A stretch of DNA of 64,000 nucleotides, taken from contig NC_018708.1 in NCBI RefSeq assembly GCF_000302535.1, positions 4,340,001-4,404,000 on the forward strand, written 5' to 3'. Under the pieces are notes generated by a model. The model did no database searches, had not been told where the DNA came from, and was given only the letters and a program-made list of their open reading frames with translations. How positions within the stretch are numbered: position 1 is the stretch's first letter; each line of letters starts with the position of its first letter. This DNA is from Acidovorax sp. KKS102 (GTDB taxonomy: Bacteria; Pseudomonadota; Gammaproteobacteria; Burkholderiales; Burkholderiaceae_C). Positions 8,743 to 16,750 of the stretch are shown here, one piece after another. A program made the translations under genes and the position numbers.

Positions 8743-9168
8743 ATGAGCGCCTCCGCCCCTCCGCCCACCCCAGCCGTGCTCTCCACGCCCGATGATCGGC
8801 CAGCATTCCTGTTCGTGAAAATCCCGCTCACCAGGCACGCCGTGGACCCGCTGCACCAGCGCGAAGACCGGATTGACCAGGCTCTGCGCGCCCGGGGAGT
8901 CGGCATGGTGATCGGCTGGGGCGACTCGCTGGGCGTGGCGCGCACGGATGGCAAGCGCATCGCGGAATTCATCCGCATCGACATCACCGCACCAGTACTG
9001 AACGACGCACTGGTAGCGCTGCACGCCTTGCTGCCCGAACTGGACGCACCCATGGGTACGCAGATTCACTACACGCTGGATGGACAACACCGCATGGATG
9101 TAGCCACCGAACTCGGGTGGCAATTGGCTGTGCCCCCGCCCGCCACGGAGCCGCCCGGCGGACGATAG
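8743..9168 (+). CDS. conserved hypothetical protein
   Basis: 141 residues from the ATG at 8743. I do not recognise a family. The first 20 residues are Pro/Ala-rich. The remainder looks like one compact alpha/beta domain, with FLFVKIPLTRHAVDPLHQRE, ARGVGMVIGWGDSLG and EFIRIDITAPVLNDALVALH. It has no signal peptide or membrane segment, so it is probably cytoplasmic. It lies 43 bp after ruvC on the same strand and converges with the CZB gene. Confidence 0.6.
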   Translation: MSASAPPPTPAVLSTPDDRPAFLFVKIPLTRHAVDPLHQREDRIDQALRARGVGMVIGWGDSLGVARTDGKRIAEFIRIDITAPVLNDALVALHALLPELDAPMGTQIHYTLDGQHRMDVATELGWQLAVPPPATEPPGGR

Positions 9169-9240
9169 GCGGTAGGCCACGGGCCGGGCCGCTAGAACGT
9201 GGTTACGCTCTGAGGGCGGCGTCTCCAGCATCTGCAGGGC

Positions 9241-9726
9241 TTACCGCCCCAGCCCGCGCTTGAGCTCCTTGAGCAGCAGCAGCACCTGGTTGGACGCGTG
9301 GCGGCAACTGCCATTGAGCAACTGTGCCGCCTTGGGCTGGTCGCCCGACTGGAAGGCCGTCACCACATCGGCCGCCTGCTGGTGAAAGTACTTGTGCCGC
9401 GCAACCAGCATGTCGAACGCGGGGTAATGCCCCAGGCGCACCCGGCCTGTGCCGTAGAGCCAGCGGCCCAGGTCGCAGCGGTCGTCCTGACAGATGCGCT
9501 CAGGCCGCATGACTTCGTCGGAGCGGCCGTTGACCATGTCCTGCAACTGCAGGCGCCAACGCTCGTGGCTGGCGATGGCGGCATCGATATCGATCTCGGT
9601 CATCAGCGTGGCCGCGTATTCAGCGTCCAGCACCAGTTCGCTGCCGTTGTCTTCCATGGCCCAGGTGGTCTCGGGGCTGGTGGGGTCCTGCTCCCGGATC
9701 TTGAACAAGCGGCTGAAAAAACCCAT
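9241..9726 (-). CDS. CZB (chemoreceptor zinc-binding) domain protein
   Basis: 161 residues, soluble. It has the 3His/1Cys zinc-site pattern of the CZB domain: a His in AIASHERWRLQLQ (about residue 54), CDLGRWLYG (Cys about 84) and HKYFHQQA (His about 111 and 115). CZB domains bind zinc and usually sit at the end of chemoreceptors or diguanylate cyclases. Here the domain stands alone behind a short N-terminal extension. It may act as a free zinc or redox sensor. A role in signalling is inferred from the family only. Confidence 0.8.
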   Translation of the reverse strand: MGFFSRLFKIREQDPTSPETTWAMEDNGSELVLDAEYAATLMTEIDIDAAIASHERWRLQLQDMVNGRSDEVMRPERICQDDRCDLGRWLYGTGRVRLGHYPAFDMLVARHKYFHQQAADVVTAFQSGDQPKAAQLLNGSCRHASNQVLLLLKELKRGLGR

Positions 9727-9930
9727 GCGTCATCCCTTTTGCACGACTGGTCCGCGCAGCGCAGGATGGCAGCCAGCGCGGAAATGTCTTGAAACATTCT
9801 GTGGTGCCTCCGCCGTTTTGGCTACCAAAAAATGACCCTCTGGTAAAAATCGGCGCAGGCAACCCTGCTGCCACTGCCAGCTCTACGCCCACCGCCTGCG
9901 CAAAAGCCGCGCGCGCCGGACAATCTGGGC

Positions 9931-10959
9931 ATGACCTCTACTCCTCGCCGCCCTGCCCTGTCCATGCTTGATCTGGTGGCCGTCCGCGAAGGCGGCACCG
10001 TGGCCGATGCGCTGCAGATTGCGCTGCGCACCGCCCAGCATGCCGAAAAACTGGGCTTTGCCCGCTACTGGCTGGCCGAGCACCACAACATGGCGGGCAT
10101 TGCCAGCTCCGCCACTGCTGTGCTGGTGGGCCACATTGCCGGTGGCACCTCGCGCATCCGCGTGGGGTCCGGCGGCGTGATGCTGCCCAACCATGCCCCG
10201 CTGGTGGTGGCCGAGGCCTTCGGCACGCTGGCCGAGCTGTACCCCGGCCGCATCGACCTGGGCCTGGGCCGCGCGCCCGGCACCGACCCCACCACCATGC
10301 GTGCGCTGCGCCGCAACCGGGTGGAGACCGAAGAAGACTTTCCGCGCGACGTGGCCGAGCTGCAGCGCCTGCTGGCCCCTGCCGAACCCGGCCAGCGCCT
10401 GATTGCCATGCCCGGCGCTGGCACCAATGTGCCGATCTGGCTGCTGGGCTCCAGCCTGTTTTCGGCCCAGCTGGCGGCCGAGCGGGGTCTGCCGTATGCC
10501 TTTGCCTCGCACTTTGCGCCGCGCATGCTGCACCAGGCGATCGACCTGTACCGCAATCTGTACCGCCCTTCCGCTGCCTGGCCCAAGCCCCATGTGGCCA
10601 TTGGCGTGCCACTGATCGCGGCCCCGACGGACGAAGAGGCCGACTACCTGGCCAGCAGCACCTACCAGCGCGTGCTGGGCATCTTGACGGGCGACCGCCG
10701 ACGCCTGCTGCCGCCCATCGAGGGCTACGCTGCGCGCCTGCAACCGCAGGAGCGGGCAGCAATTGGCGACTTTCTGGCTGCAGCCGTGATCGGTGGGCCG
10801 GACACAGTGCGTGCGGGGATGGCGCGCCTGATAGAGGCCACCGGCGCCGACGAGCTGATGCTGGTGAGCGACGTGTACGACCCGGCACTGCGTTTGCGCT
10901 CGCTGGACATCGCCGCCCAGGCGCACGCCACGCTGGGCCAGGCCGCCGTGGCGGCCTGA
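9931..10959 (+). CDS. LLM-class flavin-dependent oxidoreductase (luciferase-like)
   Basis: 342 residues. The family uses reduced FMN or F420-type flavin in a TIM barrel. Typical landmarks are [18 protein letters not shown] at the start, [20 protein letters not shown] (about 43-62), [20 protein letters not shown] (about 77-96) and [14 protein letters not shown] (about 108-121). The AEHHN form is common in the MsnO8/YhbW-like group. No flavin reductase is adjacent. The substrate is unknown. It converges with the SDR gene 22 bp downstream. Confidence 0.88.
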   Translation: MTSTPRRPALSMLDLVAVREGGTVADALQIALRTAQHAEKLGFARYWLAEHHNMAGIASSATAVLVGHIAGGTSRIRVGSGGVMLPNHAPLVVAEAFGTLAELYPGRIDLGLGRAPGTDPTTMRALRRNRVETEEDFPRDVAELQRLLAPAEPGQRLIAMPGAGTNVPIWLLGSSLFSAQLAAERGLPYAFASHFAPRMLHQAIDLYRNLYRPSAAWPKPHVAIGVPLIAAPTDEEADYLASSTYQRVLGILTGDRRRLLPPIEGYAARLQPQERAAIGDFLAAAVIGGPDTVRAGMARLIEATGADELMLVSDVYDPALRLRSLDIAAQAHATLGQAAVAA

Positions 10960-10981
10960 GCGCCCGTCGTTTGTTCGCGCT

Positions 10982-11731
10982 TCAGCGCGCCAGATAGCCC
11001 CCATCGACGGGGTAATACGCCCCGGTCACAAACGACGCCTTGCTGGACGCCAGCCAGGTCACCAATTCAGCCACCTCTTCGGGCTGGCCCAGGCGGCCGA
11101 TGGGGTGGGCTCCGACCAGCATGGCGTTGATGCCGGCGTCCTGCTCCAGCCCGCTGATCATGGGCGTGTGGATAAACGCTGGGCCCACCGCATTGATGCG
11201 CACGCCGTGCGCGCTGTATTCGATGGCCGCCGCCTTGGTCAACCCCACCACGCCGTGCTTGGCCGCCGTGTAGGCGGGCGCCGTGGCAAAGCCCACCGAG
11301 CCCAGGATGGACGCCATGTTGATGATCGAGCCGCCACCGTTCTTCAGCATCGCGGCGATCTGGTACTTCATGCCGTAGAACACGCCCGACAGGTTGATGT
11401 TGATGACCTGCGCCCAGCCGTCCAGCGGGTAATCGGCTGTCGGTGCCTGTGGGCCACCAATGCCCGCGTTGTTGCAGGCCACGTCCAGGCGGCCGTAGTG
11501 GGCGACGGTGCGCTGTACCAGCGCATCGCAATCCTCGGGCTTGCCCACGTCGGCCGCCACAAAGATCGCGTCGCCCCCGGCGGAGCGCACCAGCGCGGCG
11601 GTTTCCTCGCCCGCCTGCACATTCACGTCCGACACCACCACCTTGGCACCTTCGCGCGCCCACACCAGCGCAATGGCGCGACCGATGCCCGACGATGCGC
11701 CCGTTACCAATGCCACCTTGTTCTTCAGCAT
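10982..11731 (-). CDS. SDR-family oxidoreductase (canonical active site)
   Basis: 249 residues, a classical short-chain dehydrogenase. The cofactor motif TGASSGIG is at about residues 10-17, NNAG at about 88-91, the Ser is in [11 protein letters not shown] (about 140), and the catalytic YTAAK at about 154-158. An acidic residue after the second strand (VVSDVN) favours NAD over NADP. The C-terminal PVDGGYLAR is typical. No operon partner lies beside it, so the substrate cannot be given. Confidence 0.9.
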   Translation of the reverse strand: MLKNKVALVTGASSGIGRAIALVWAREGAKVVVSDVNVQAGEETAALVRSAGGDAIFVAADVGKPEDCDALVQRTVAHYGRLDVACNNAGIGGPQAPTADYPLDGWAQVININLSGVFYGMKYQIAAMLKNGGGSIINMASILGSVGFATAPAYTAAKHGVVGLTKAAAIEYSAHGVRINAVGPAFIHTPMISGLEQDAGINAMLVGAHPIGRLGQPEEVAELVTWLASSKASFVTGAYYPVDGGYLAR

Positions 11732-11972
11732 GAAAGACCCCTTGTTCGTTCAAAACGCCTGCAACCCGATGCCACAGATCACTTTTCATTCTGCGCGCGC
11801 AATGCGTCAGCGCCTTGACCTGTGTCATGCCCCGGGCATGGAAGCTGGGTGGAGGCACTGGGCCTTGGGTAGCGGCTACCATCAGGGGCTGCCGGTCCTG
11901 CGACGGATGTTTGCCCGTTGCAGGACTGCGTGATTTCCACGCCCACGCCCCACCACCCACGCCCGCATTTGC

Positions 11973-13205
11973 ATGCCTGCTTTTTCCTTTGAAGCCCTGG
12001 ACGCCCAAGGCCAGACCCGCAAAGGCCTCCTGGAGGCCGACACCGCCAAGGCCGCGCGCAGCCTGCTGCGGGCCCAGGCGCTAGTGCCGCTGGCGGTGGA
12101 AATGGTGCAGACCGGCCAAACGCTGGACGGCCGGTCCGCAAGCCTGGGCCAGCGCCTCTTCACCCGGCCGGTGTTCAGCGCGACCGGGCTGGCCATCTGG
12201 ACCCGGCAGATCGCCGGGCTGGTGTCGTCGGGCCTGCCGCTGGAGCGCGCGCTGACCGCGCTGTCCGAAGAAGCCGACGATGAACGCCAGCGCCACCTGG
12301 TCGCCGCGCTGCGCGCCGAGGTCAACGCGGGCGCCACCTTTGCCCGCGCGCTGTCGCAGCACCCGCGCGAGTTCTCTGACATCTATTGCGCCGTGATCGG
12401 CGCGGGCGAACACAGCGGCAACCTGGGCCTGGTGCTGGAGCGCCTGGCCGACGACCTGGAAGAGCGCCAGGCGCTCAAGGCCAAGCTGGTGGGCGCCGCG
12501 CTGTACCCGGCCATCGTGACCCTGGTGGCCATCGTGATCGTGCTGTTCCTGGTGGGCTATGTGGTGCCGCAGGTGGCCAGCGTGTTTGCAGGCACCAAGC
12601 GCGCGCTGCCGTTCCTGACGGTGGCCATGCTGGGCCTGAGCGCCTTTGTGCGCAGCTATGGCTGGGTGATGCTGATTGCTTCTATTTTGATAGCAATTGG
12701 GGCAAGATGGGCGCTCACCATCGGCCATATTCGCGAGAAATTCGATGCCGCCTGGCTCAATCTGCCCCTGGTGGGCAAGCTGGCGCGCGGCTACAACGCA
12801 GCGCGGTTCGCCGGCACGCTGGCCATGCTGGCGGGCGCCGGTGTGCCCATCCTGAAGGCCTTGCAGGCCGCCGCAGAAACACTGAACAACCGCGCGCTGC
12901 GTGCCGACGCGCTCGACGCGCTGGTGCTGGTGCGCGAAGGCGCTCCGCTGGCATCGGCCCTGGCGCAGAAAAAGCGCTTTCCGGGCCTGCTGTCGATGTT
13001 TGCACGCCTGGGCGAGCAGACCGGGCAACTGCCGGTGATGCTGCAGCGCGCAGCCCGCCAGCTCTCGGCCGAGGTGCAGCGCCGCGCCATGGCGCTGGCC
13101 ACCATCCTGGAGCCGCTGCTCATCGTGGGCATGGGCCTGATCGTGATGCTCATCGTGCTGGCCGTGCTGCTGCCGATCATCCAACTCAACCAGTTTGTGA
13201 AGTAG
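11973..13205 (+). CDS. GspF/PilC-type inner-membrane platform protein
   Basis: 410 residues. Two T2SSF domains (about 72-195 and 277-399) each end in hydrophobic segments. The first has TRQIAGLVSSGLPLERAL, the second AGTLAMLAGAGVPILKALQ and LGEQTGQLPVML. GspF forms the membrane platform of type II secretion and PilC does so for type IV pili. No other gsp or pil gene is nearby, so this copy is orphaned. Its membrane segment near residue 236-250 (IASILIAIGARWAL) is encoded by a 44-bp repeat copy. The stop codon TAG forms the edge of a large palindromic element. Confidence 0.87.
   Translation: MPAFSFEALDAQGQTRKGLLEADTAKAARSLLRAQALVPLAVEMVQTGQTLDGRSASLGQRLFTRPVFSATGLAIWTRQIAGLVSSGLPLERALTALSEEADDERQRHLVAALRAEVNAGATFARALSQHPREFSDIYCAVIGAGEHSGNLGLVLERLADDLEERQALKAKLVGAALYPAIVTLVAIVIVLFLVGYVVPQVASVFAGTKRALPFLTVAMLGLSAFVRSYGWVMLIASILIAIGARWALTIGHIREKFDAAWLNLPLVGKLARGYNAARFAGTLAMLAGAGVPILKALQAAAETLNNRALRADALDALVLVREGAPLASALAQKKRFPGLLSMFARLGEQTGQLPVMLQRAARQLSAEVQRRAMALATILEPLLIVGMGLIVMLIVLAVLLPIIQLNQFVK
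12677..12716 (-). repeat. dispersed repeat, degenerate copy 4, inside gspF
   Basis: On the minus strand it reads GAGCGC, then TTGCCCCAATTGCTATC and an AT-rich tail with AGCA. It needs a four-base gap to align with the 44-bp copies. It is an AT-rich island in otherwise GC-rich coding sequence and stays in frame. Confidence 0.5.
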
Positions 13206-13471
13206 AGCGTGTCATGCACTTTTACGCACCCGCGTCGGGCCCACAGGCTGGTGATCGCAAGGCGCGGCGCGCCGCCAAGGCAAGCGCCTTGGCAAGTGCT
13301 GCAACGCCGCGAGCACCTGCCTGTGGGCCCGACCCTATGGGAAAGCCGGAGAAAGGCCCGGCAACGTTGTTGCAGGCCGCTTGCGGTATTCATACCGCCA
13401 CGCGACCTGCGCCTAGTTGCCGGGCCTTTCTCCGGCTTTCGCGGGCACGTAAAAGTGCATGACACGCTCTA
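13203..13471. repeat. 269-bp nested palindromic element A
   Basis: The outer arms are a perfect 24-bp inverted repeat: 13203-13226 against 13448-13471. Inside are two further hairpin modules. Module 1 pairs 13237-13248 with 13319-13330 (12 bp), with an inner 7-bp hairpin CCAAGGC/GCCTTGG at 13275-13292. Module 2 pairs 13341-13365 with 13416-13440 (25 bp, perfect), with an inner GCGGTA/TACCGC hairpin. The whole could fold as a cloverleaf in RNA or a cruciform in DNA. It starts in the gspF stop codon and ends 4 bp before the next start. It has no protein-coding capacity I can support. Element B at 39934 has the same length and layout. Confidence 0.85.
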
Positions 13472-13475
13472 ACTT

Positions 13476-14402
13476 ATGGCTGTAACTCTCGACGACAAGC
13501 TGGTAGTCGCGATTTCCTCGCGCGCGCTGTTCAATTTTGAGGAAGAGAACCGCGTCTTCGAGAAGGACAATGACCGCGCCTACGTGGACCTGCAGCGCCA
13601 GCGGCTCGACGTGCCTGCTGCGCCGGGCGTGGCGTTTTCGCTGGTGCGCAAGCTGCTCGCATTCAACACCTCCGAGCACCAGCGCGTGGAGGTGGTGCTG
13701 CTGTCGCGCAATGACCCGGTAAGCGGCATGCGCGTGTTCCGCTCATGCCATGCCCACGGGCTCCCCTCCATCCAGCGCGGTGTGTTCACGCAAGGGCGCG
13801 ACCCGTTTCGCTACCTGCGGCCACTGGGCGCGCACCTGTTCCTGTCCGCCAACGAAGCCGATGTGCGCGAGGCCCTGCACCTGGGCTACCCCGCAGCGCG
13901 GGTGGTGACGGAGTCGGTGCAGGCCGGCGACTCCAACCCCAACGAAGTGCGGATTGCCTTTGACGGCGACGCGGTGCTGTTTTCCGATGAAGCCGAGCGC
14001 GTGTACCAGGCGGAAGGGCTGGCCGCCTTCCAGCAACACGAAACCGACAAGGCCGAGCAGCCCCTGCCCGACGGCCCGTTCAAACCCCTGCTGGCCGCCT
14101 TGCACCGTCTGCAGTCGGCAGGCGAGGCAGGTGGCACCGGCATGCGCATCCGCACCGCGCTCGTCACCGCCCGCAGCGCCCCCGCGCACGAGCGCGCCAT
14201 CCGCACCCTGATGGACTGGAACATTGCGGTGGACGAGGCCATGTTTCTGGGCGGCCTGCCTAAGGGCGAGTTTCTGCGTGAATTCGAACCCGATTTCTTC
14301 TTTGACGACCAGACCGGTCACGTCACGTCGGCAGCGCGCCATGTGCCTGCGGGCCATGTGAACAGTGGCATCTCGAATCCGGTGCGGGTTGTGGGGAACT
14401 GA
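13476..14402 (+). CDS. cytosolic 5'-nucleotidase family protein
   Basis: 308 residues. It matches the 5'-nucleotidase family (Pfam PF06189, related to eukaryotic NT5C1), which dephosphorylates nucleoside 5'-monophosphates. Landmarks are LVVAISSRALFNFEEENRVF at about residues 9-28, EVVLLSRNDPVSGMRVF (about 73-89), IAFDGDAVLFSDEAERVY (about 157-174) and EAMFLGGLPKGEFLREFEPD with FFFDDQ near the C-terminus. Conserved Asp residues in the DGDAVLFSDE stretch suit a HAD-like fold. Its start lies 4 bp after element A, so its leader would contain that structure if transcribed from gspF. Confidence 0.85.
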   Translation: MAVTLDDKLVVAISSRALFNFEEENRVFEKDNDRAYVDLQRQRLDVPAAPGVAFSLVRKLLAFNTSEHQRVEVVLLSRNDPVSGMRVFRSCHAHGLPSIQRGVFTQGRDPFRYLRPLGAHLFLSANEADVREALHLGYPAARVVTESVQAGDSNPNEVRIAFDGDAVLFSDEAERVYQAEGLAAFQQHETDKAEQPLPDGPFKPLLAALHRLQSAGEAGGTGMRIRTALVTARSAPAHERAIRTLMDWNIAVDEAMFLGGLPKGEFLREFEPDFFFDDQTGHVTSAARHVPAGHVNSGISNPVRVVGN

Positions 14403-14576
14403 CCGCCGGAGCCTCCCTTGCAAGCTTGCGGGCTCTGCCGCTCCATGCCCGGCCCTTGCGAAAAGATCTGCAAAGACTTGCAACGCCCGGTGAAAGCCTG
14501 CAAAGCCCTGGTTGCAAACCACCGCCCTCGCCCCTCATGTGCCACCATGGCCATTGAGACTTTGAAGGAGAACACT

Positions 14577-15011
14577 TTGCGCATTCGCAAATCCTGGGCG
14601 CCCCTGTGGCTGCAGAAGCCTATCCTCGCGACGGTAGCCCTGTTCGCAGCCTGTGCAGCCCTGGCACAAACACCCCCACCACCACCTGCCCATCGAGTGG
14701 AGACACACGCGGCCACAGAACCCGCAGCGGCGGTGAGCCCGGGCGAACTGAAGGCCCAGCGCGAATTCAAGATGCTGGACTTCAACGGAGACGGCAAGCT
14801 CAGCCGCTCCGAGGTGAAACTGTTCCCGCGTTTGGCGGCGGCCTTCGACGAGGCCGATACGGATGGTGATGGCTTTGTGTCGTATGCCGAAGTGCGCGCC
14901 TTTGCCGCAAAATACCGCGCCGAGCGCGATCGTCAGCGGGCAGCCGCACAAGCGGCAGCCACACCAGCATCCCCTATTGCGTCGCCCCCAGCACCGGAGG
15001 CCCGTCCCTGA
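14577..15011 (+). CDS. secreted EF-hand domain protein
   Basis: 144 residues from a TTG at 14577. I prefer this over the ATG at 14547 because AAGGAG lies six bases upstream of the TTG and the N-terminus then reads as a normal signal peptide (MRIRKSW, then a hydrophobic stretch ending ALAQT). Two EF-hand calcium loops follow: DFNGDGKLSRSE (about 68-79) and DTDGDGFVSYAE (about 92-103). The tail is Ala/Pro/Gln-rich. It is probably a periplasmic calcium-binding protein of unknown role. Confidence 0.75.
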   Translation: MRIRKSWAPLWLQKPILATVALFAACAALAQTPPPPPAHRVETHAATEPAAAVSPGELKAQREFKMLDFNGDGKLSRSEVKLFPRLAAAFDEADTDGDGFVSYAEVRAFAAKYRAERDRQRAAAQAAATPASPIASPPAPEARP

Positions 15012-15070
15012 GGAACGCGGGTTGCACTTTGCCGAGCGGCAAAACCCCAAAAATGAATCCAATTGACTTG

Positions 15071-15114
15071 GAGCGCTAGTGCAATATGCGCCGCCAGCTA
15101 TCTACTTGATAGCA
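15071..15114 (+). repeat. 44-bp dispersed repeat, copy 5, intergenic
   Basis: It begins GAGCGCTAGTGCAATATG and ends GATAGCA. It lies between the EF-hand gene and the convergent gene at 15295. It aligns without gaps to the copies at 24762 and 34689. Confidence 0.8.
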
Positions 15115-15294
15115 AAAATACCGGATGCACCGAGGCAGTACACATGGCTTCTGTGTGCACCGTAAACGGCGGCCACGGGATGCGCTACCTGTACGCCACA
15201 GATTGCCGCTGCACAGGGGCTTCGCCAAACTGCACCGGGCGCCATGACACGCAATGGGGCGCCTTCGCGGCGGCAGCCCGGCAGCGCCGGTGGC

Positions 15295-15726
15295 TCAAGC
15301 GCCGCCGGTGCGCTTGACCTTGGGGTCGGTGTAGGTCAGCGGCTCGTTCTTGGCCTGCTGGGCCAGACGCTCCTGCAAGGTCATCTTGTTGACGTCCTGA
15401 GCTACCTCTACCGCGCTGCCGCTGGCGCGCCACATGGACTGGATGAACTCCAGCAGCTGCTTGTAGATCGGCTCTTTGGGAGGCTCCGGCGGCTCCTCGA
15501 CGGTTTCCTTCTTTTTTACCGCCGTCCAGTCCCGGTTCGGCGCCTCGGGCGCCGAGGGTTTGTCCGGCTCGCGCACGATCGCCCCCTCACCCAGCCGGTC
15601 CATAGACTCGACCGGGTTGGGAGCGTTGATGGGACGCACCGGAGGCGCACCCGAGGCGCCAGTGGAATACAAATCAGCGCCCTGAGGACGCCAGGACGGC
15701 GATCGATCGACAGGTGGCATTTGCAT
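15295..15726 (-). CDS. hypothetical protein, Pro-rich
   Basis: 143 residues; I do not recognise a family. The N-terminal 90 residues are rich in Pro, Ala and charged residues and look disordered. The C-terminal part (about 88-130), EPIYKQLLEFIQSMWRASGS followed by VEVAQDVNKMTLQERLAQQ, looks like two amphipathic helices. It has no signal peptide or membrane segment. An AT-rich promoter-like region with a GGGTTTTCCC palindrome lies 115-130 bp upstream (15841-15854). Confidence 0.6.
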   Translation of the reverse strand: MQMPPVDRSPSWRPQGADLYSTGASGAPPVRPINAPNPVESMDRLGEGAIVREPDKPSAPEAPNRDWTAVKKKETVEEPPEPPKEPIYKQLLEFIQSMWRASGSAVEVAQDVNKMTLQERLAQQAKNEPLTYTDPKVKRTGGA

Positions 15727-16231
15727 GACATTGGCCCGTAGTTGAACAAAAGTGTGGAGAGGGTCTTTCGGCCTCTTCGTACATCCATTACGGCAAAAAG
15801 AAGGGTGAATTTAGGTCTTTTTCACCGATTGGCCGAAATTTAGGGTTTTCCCTAGTAAAAATCCAGCCTTTGGGAACGGTTTAGCGCCTTCCAGGGGTAG
15901 CAATGGCGAGCAGAAGCCTTCCAAAGGGATGCCGAAGTACGCCGTGCACGTGCAAATGTCGCAGCACCACCACGTAGTCCTAAGAGGGAGAGAGCGCTGG
16001 CAGGGCGTGCATCACCCAGCGCAAGAGAGCGGGCAGGGGCAGGGATACGCAAGGGTCGGGTCGTTCCCTGGAAATCTCAGGAAATGCGCAAGAGGGCAGG
16101 CGCAGCCCCCTTCTAATTGCTCTTCAGAGCCTGCTCACGGTCGCGCAGTAGCGCACAGACAACTCACGGCGGCAGGACAGCTGCCTGGGCCTGGGCCATG
16201 GGCAGAGCCGGACTGACTCCGCCGCAAAAGG
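15727..16231. other. 505-bp intergenic region without a supported gene
   Basis: The left 150 bp are AT-rich and probably hold the promoter of the minus-strand gene at 15726. They include the inverted repeat at 15841-15854 and two AATTTAGG direct repeats near 15809 and 15837. The right 350 bp contain short open frames on both strands with low-complexity translations and no family resemblance. I call no gene here. Confidence 0.5.
15841..15854. promoter_or_regulatory. inverted repeat TAGGG-TTTT-CCCTA
   Basis: A perfect 5-bp inverted repeat with a TTTT spacer, upstream of the gene at 15726 read leftwards. The core ten bases, GGGTTTTCCC, recur as the reverse complement at 33531-33540, before the thiolase gene. 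A shared regulator site is possible. Confidence 0.4.
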
Positions 16232-16744
16232 TCACAGAAAGCGTTCGAGCAGGCGGCGCGAATGCTTGTCCAGCGCCGTGGTGTCCTTCACACGGAACTG
16301 CAAACCGTCGCCCCCGGCGATGAGCAGCCGGGTGCGGCCACCCAGGCGGCGGATGTCCTCTTCGGCCTTGAGCACCAGGCGGGCGGGCCCCCGGTCGGTC
16401 TCCACATCCCAGGTGCTGGGCGTTGAAAAGCTAGAAACAGCGAGGATTTTCTGGATAGTGGGCACAAACTCGCGCACTTCAAGTTCTTCTTCAATGAGCT
16501 GCCGGGCGGCGCCCGTCACGGCCTCCAGCCGGGGAACCCAGAGCAGTTCATGGCCGTCGGCACCCACCAGAGAGAGCCCTTCGCCCGGCGCGGCGATGGG
16601 AAAAGCACGCACGGGGGTCACGCCCTCATGGGCCGTGCCGTCGGCCAGGGTCAGGACCAGGCGGCCGTGCGGGTTGCGCGTGAGCTGGAAGGCAGGGATA
16701 GACGACGATGGGGTCAGGGAAGCATTCATGGCAGGGTTGCTCAC
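16232..16744 (-). CDS. cyanophycin metabolism-associated DUF1854 protein
   Basis: 170 residues, soluble. DUF1854 proteins are known from proteobacterial cyanophycin loci, and their biochemical role is not known to me. The conserved block EELEVREFVPTIQKILAVSS, followed by STPSTWDVETDRGP (about residues 85-118), and RRLGGRTRLLIAGGDGLQF with a closing DKHSRRLLERFL are typical. It follows the ABC transporter gene by six bases on the same strand, so the two are one operon divergent from cphA'/cphA. Confidence 0.85.
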   Translation of the reverse strand: MSNPAMNASLTPSSSIPAFQLTRNPHGRLVLTLADGTAHEGVTPVRAFPIAAPGEGLSLVGADGHELLWVPRLEAVTGAARQLIEEELEVREFVPTIQKILAVSSFSTPSTWDVETDRGPARLVLKAEEDIRRLGGRTRLLIAGGDGLQFRVKDTTALDKHSRRLLERFL

Positions 16745-16750
16745 AGCGTC

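Noticed and set aside
13203..13471. Calling element A an insertion sequence
   Set aside because: It encodes no transposase and I could not define a target-site duplication, so only a structured repeat is claimed.
14457..14520. Repeated TGCAAAG/TTGCAA units before the EF-hand gene
   Set aside because: The units are short and unevenly spaced, with no palindromic order, so no operator is called.
15929..16216. Open frame of 95 codons in the large intergenic gap
   Set aside because: Composition is unlike the real genes here (His/Gln/Gly-rich), there is no ribosome-binding site, and nothing resembles a protein family.
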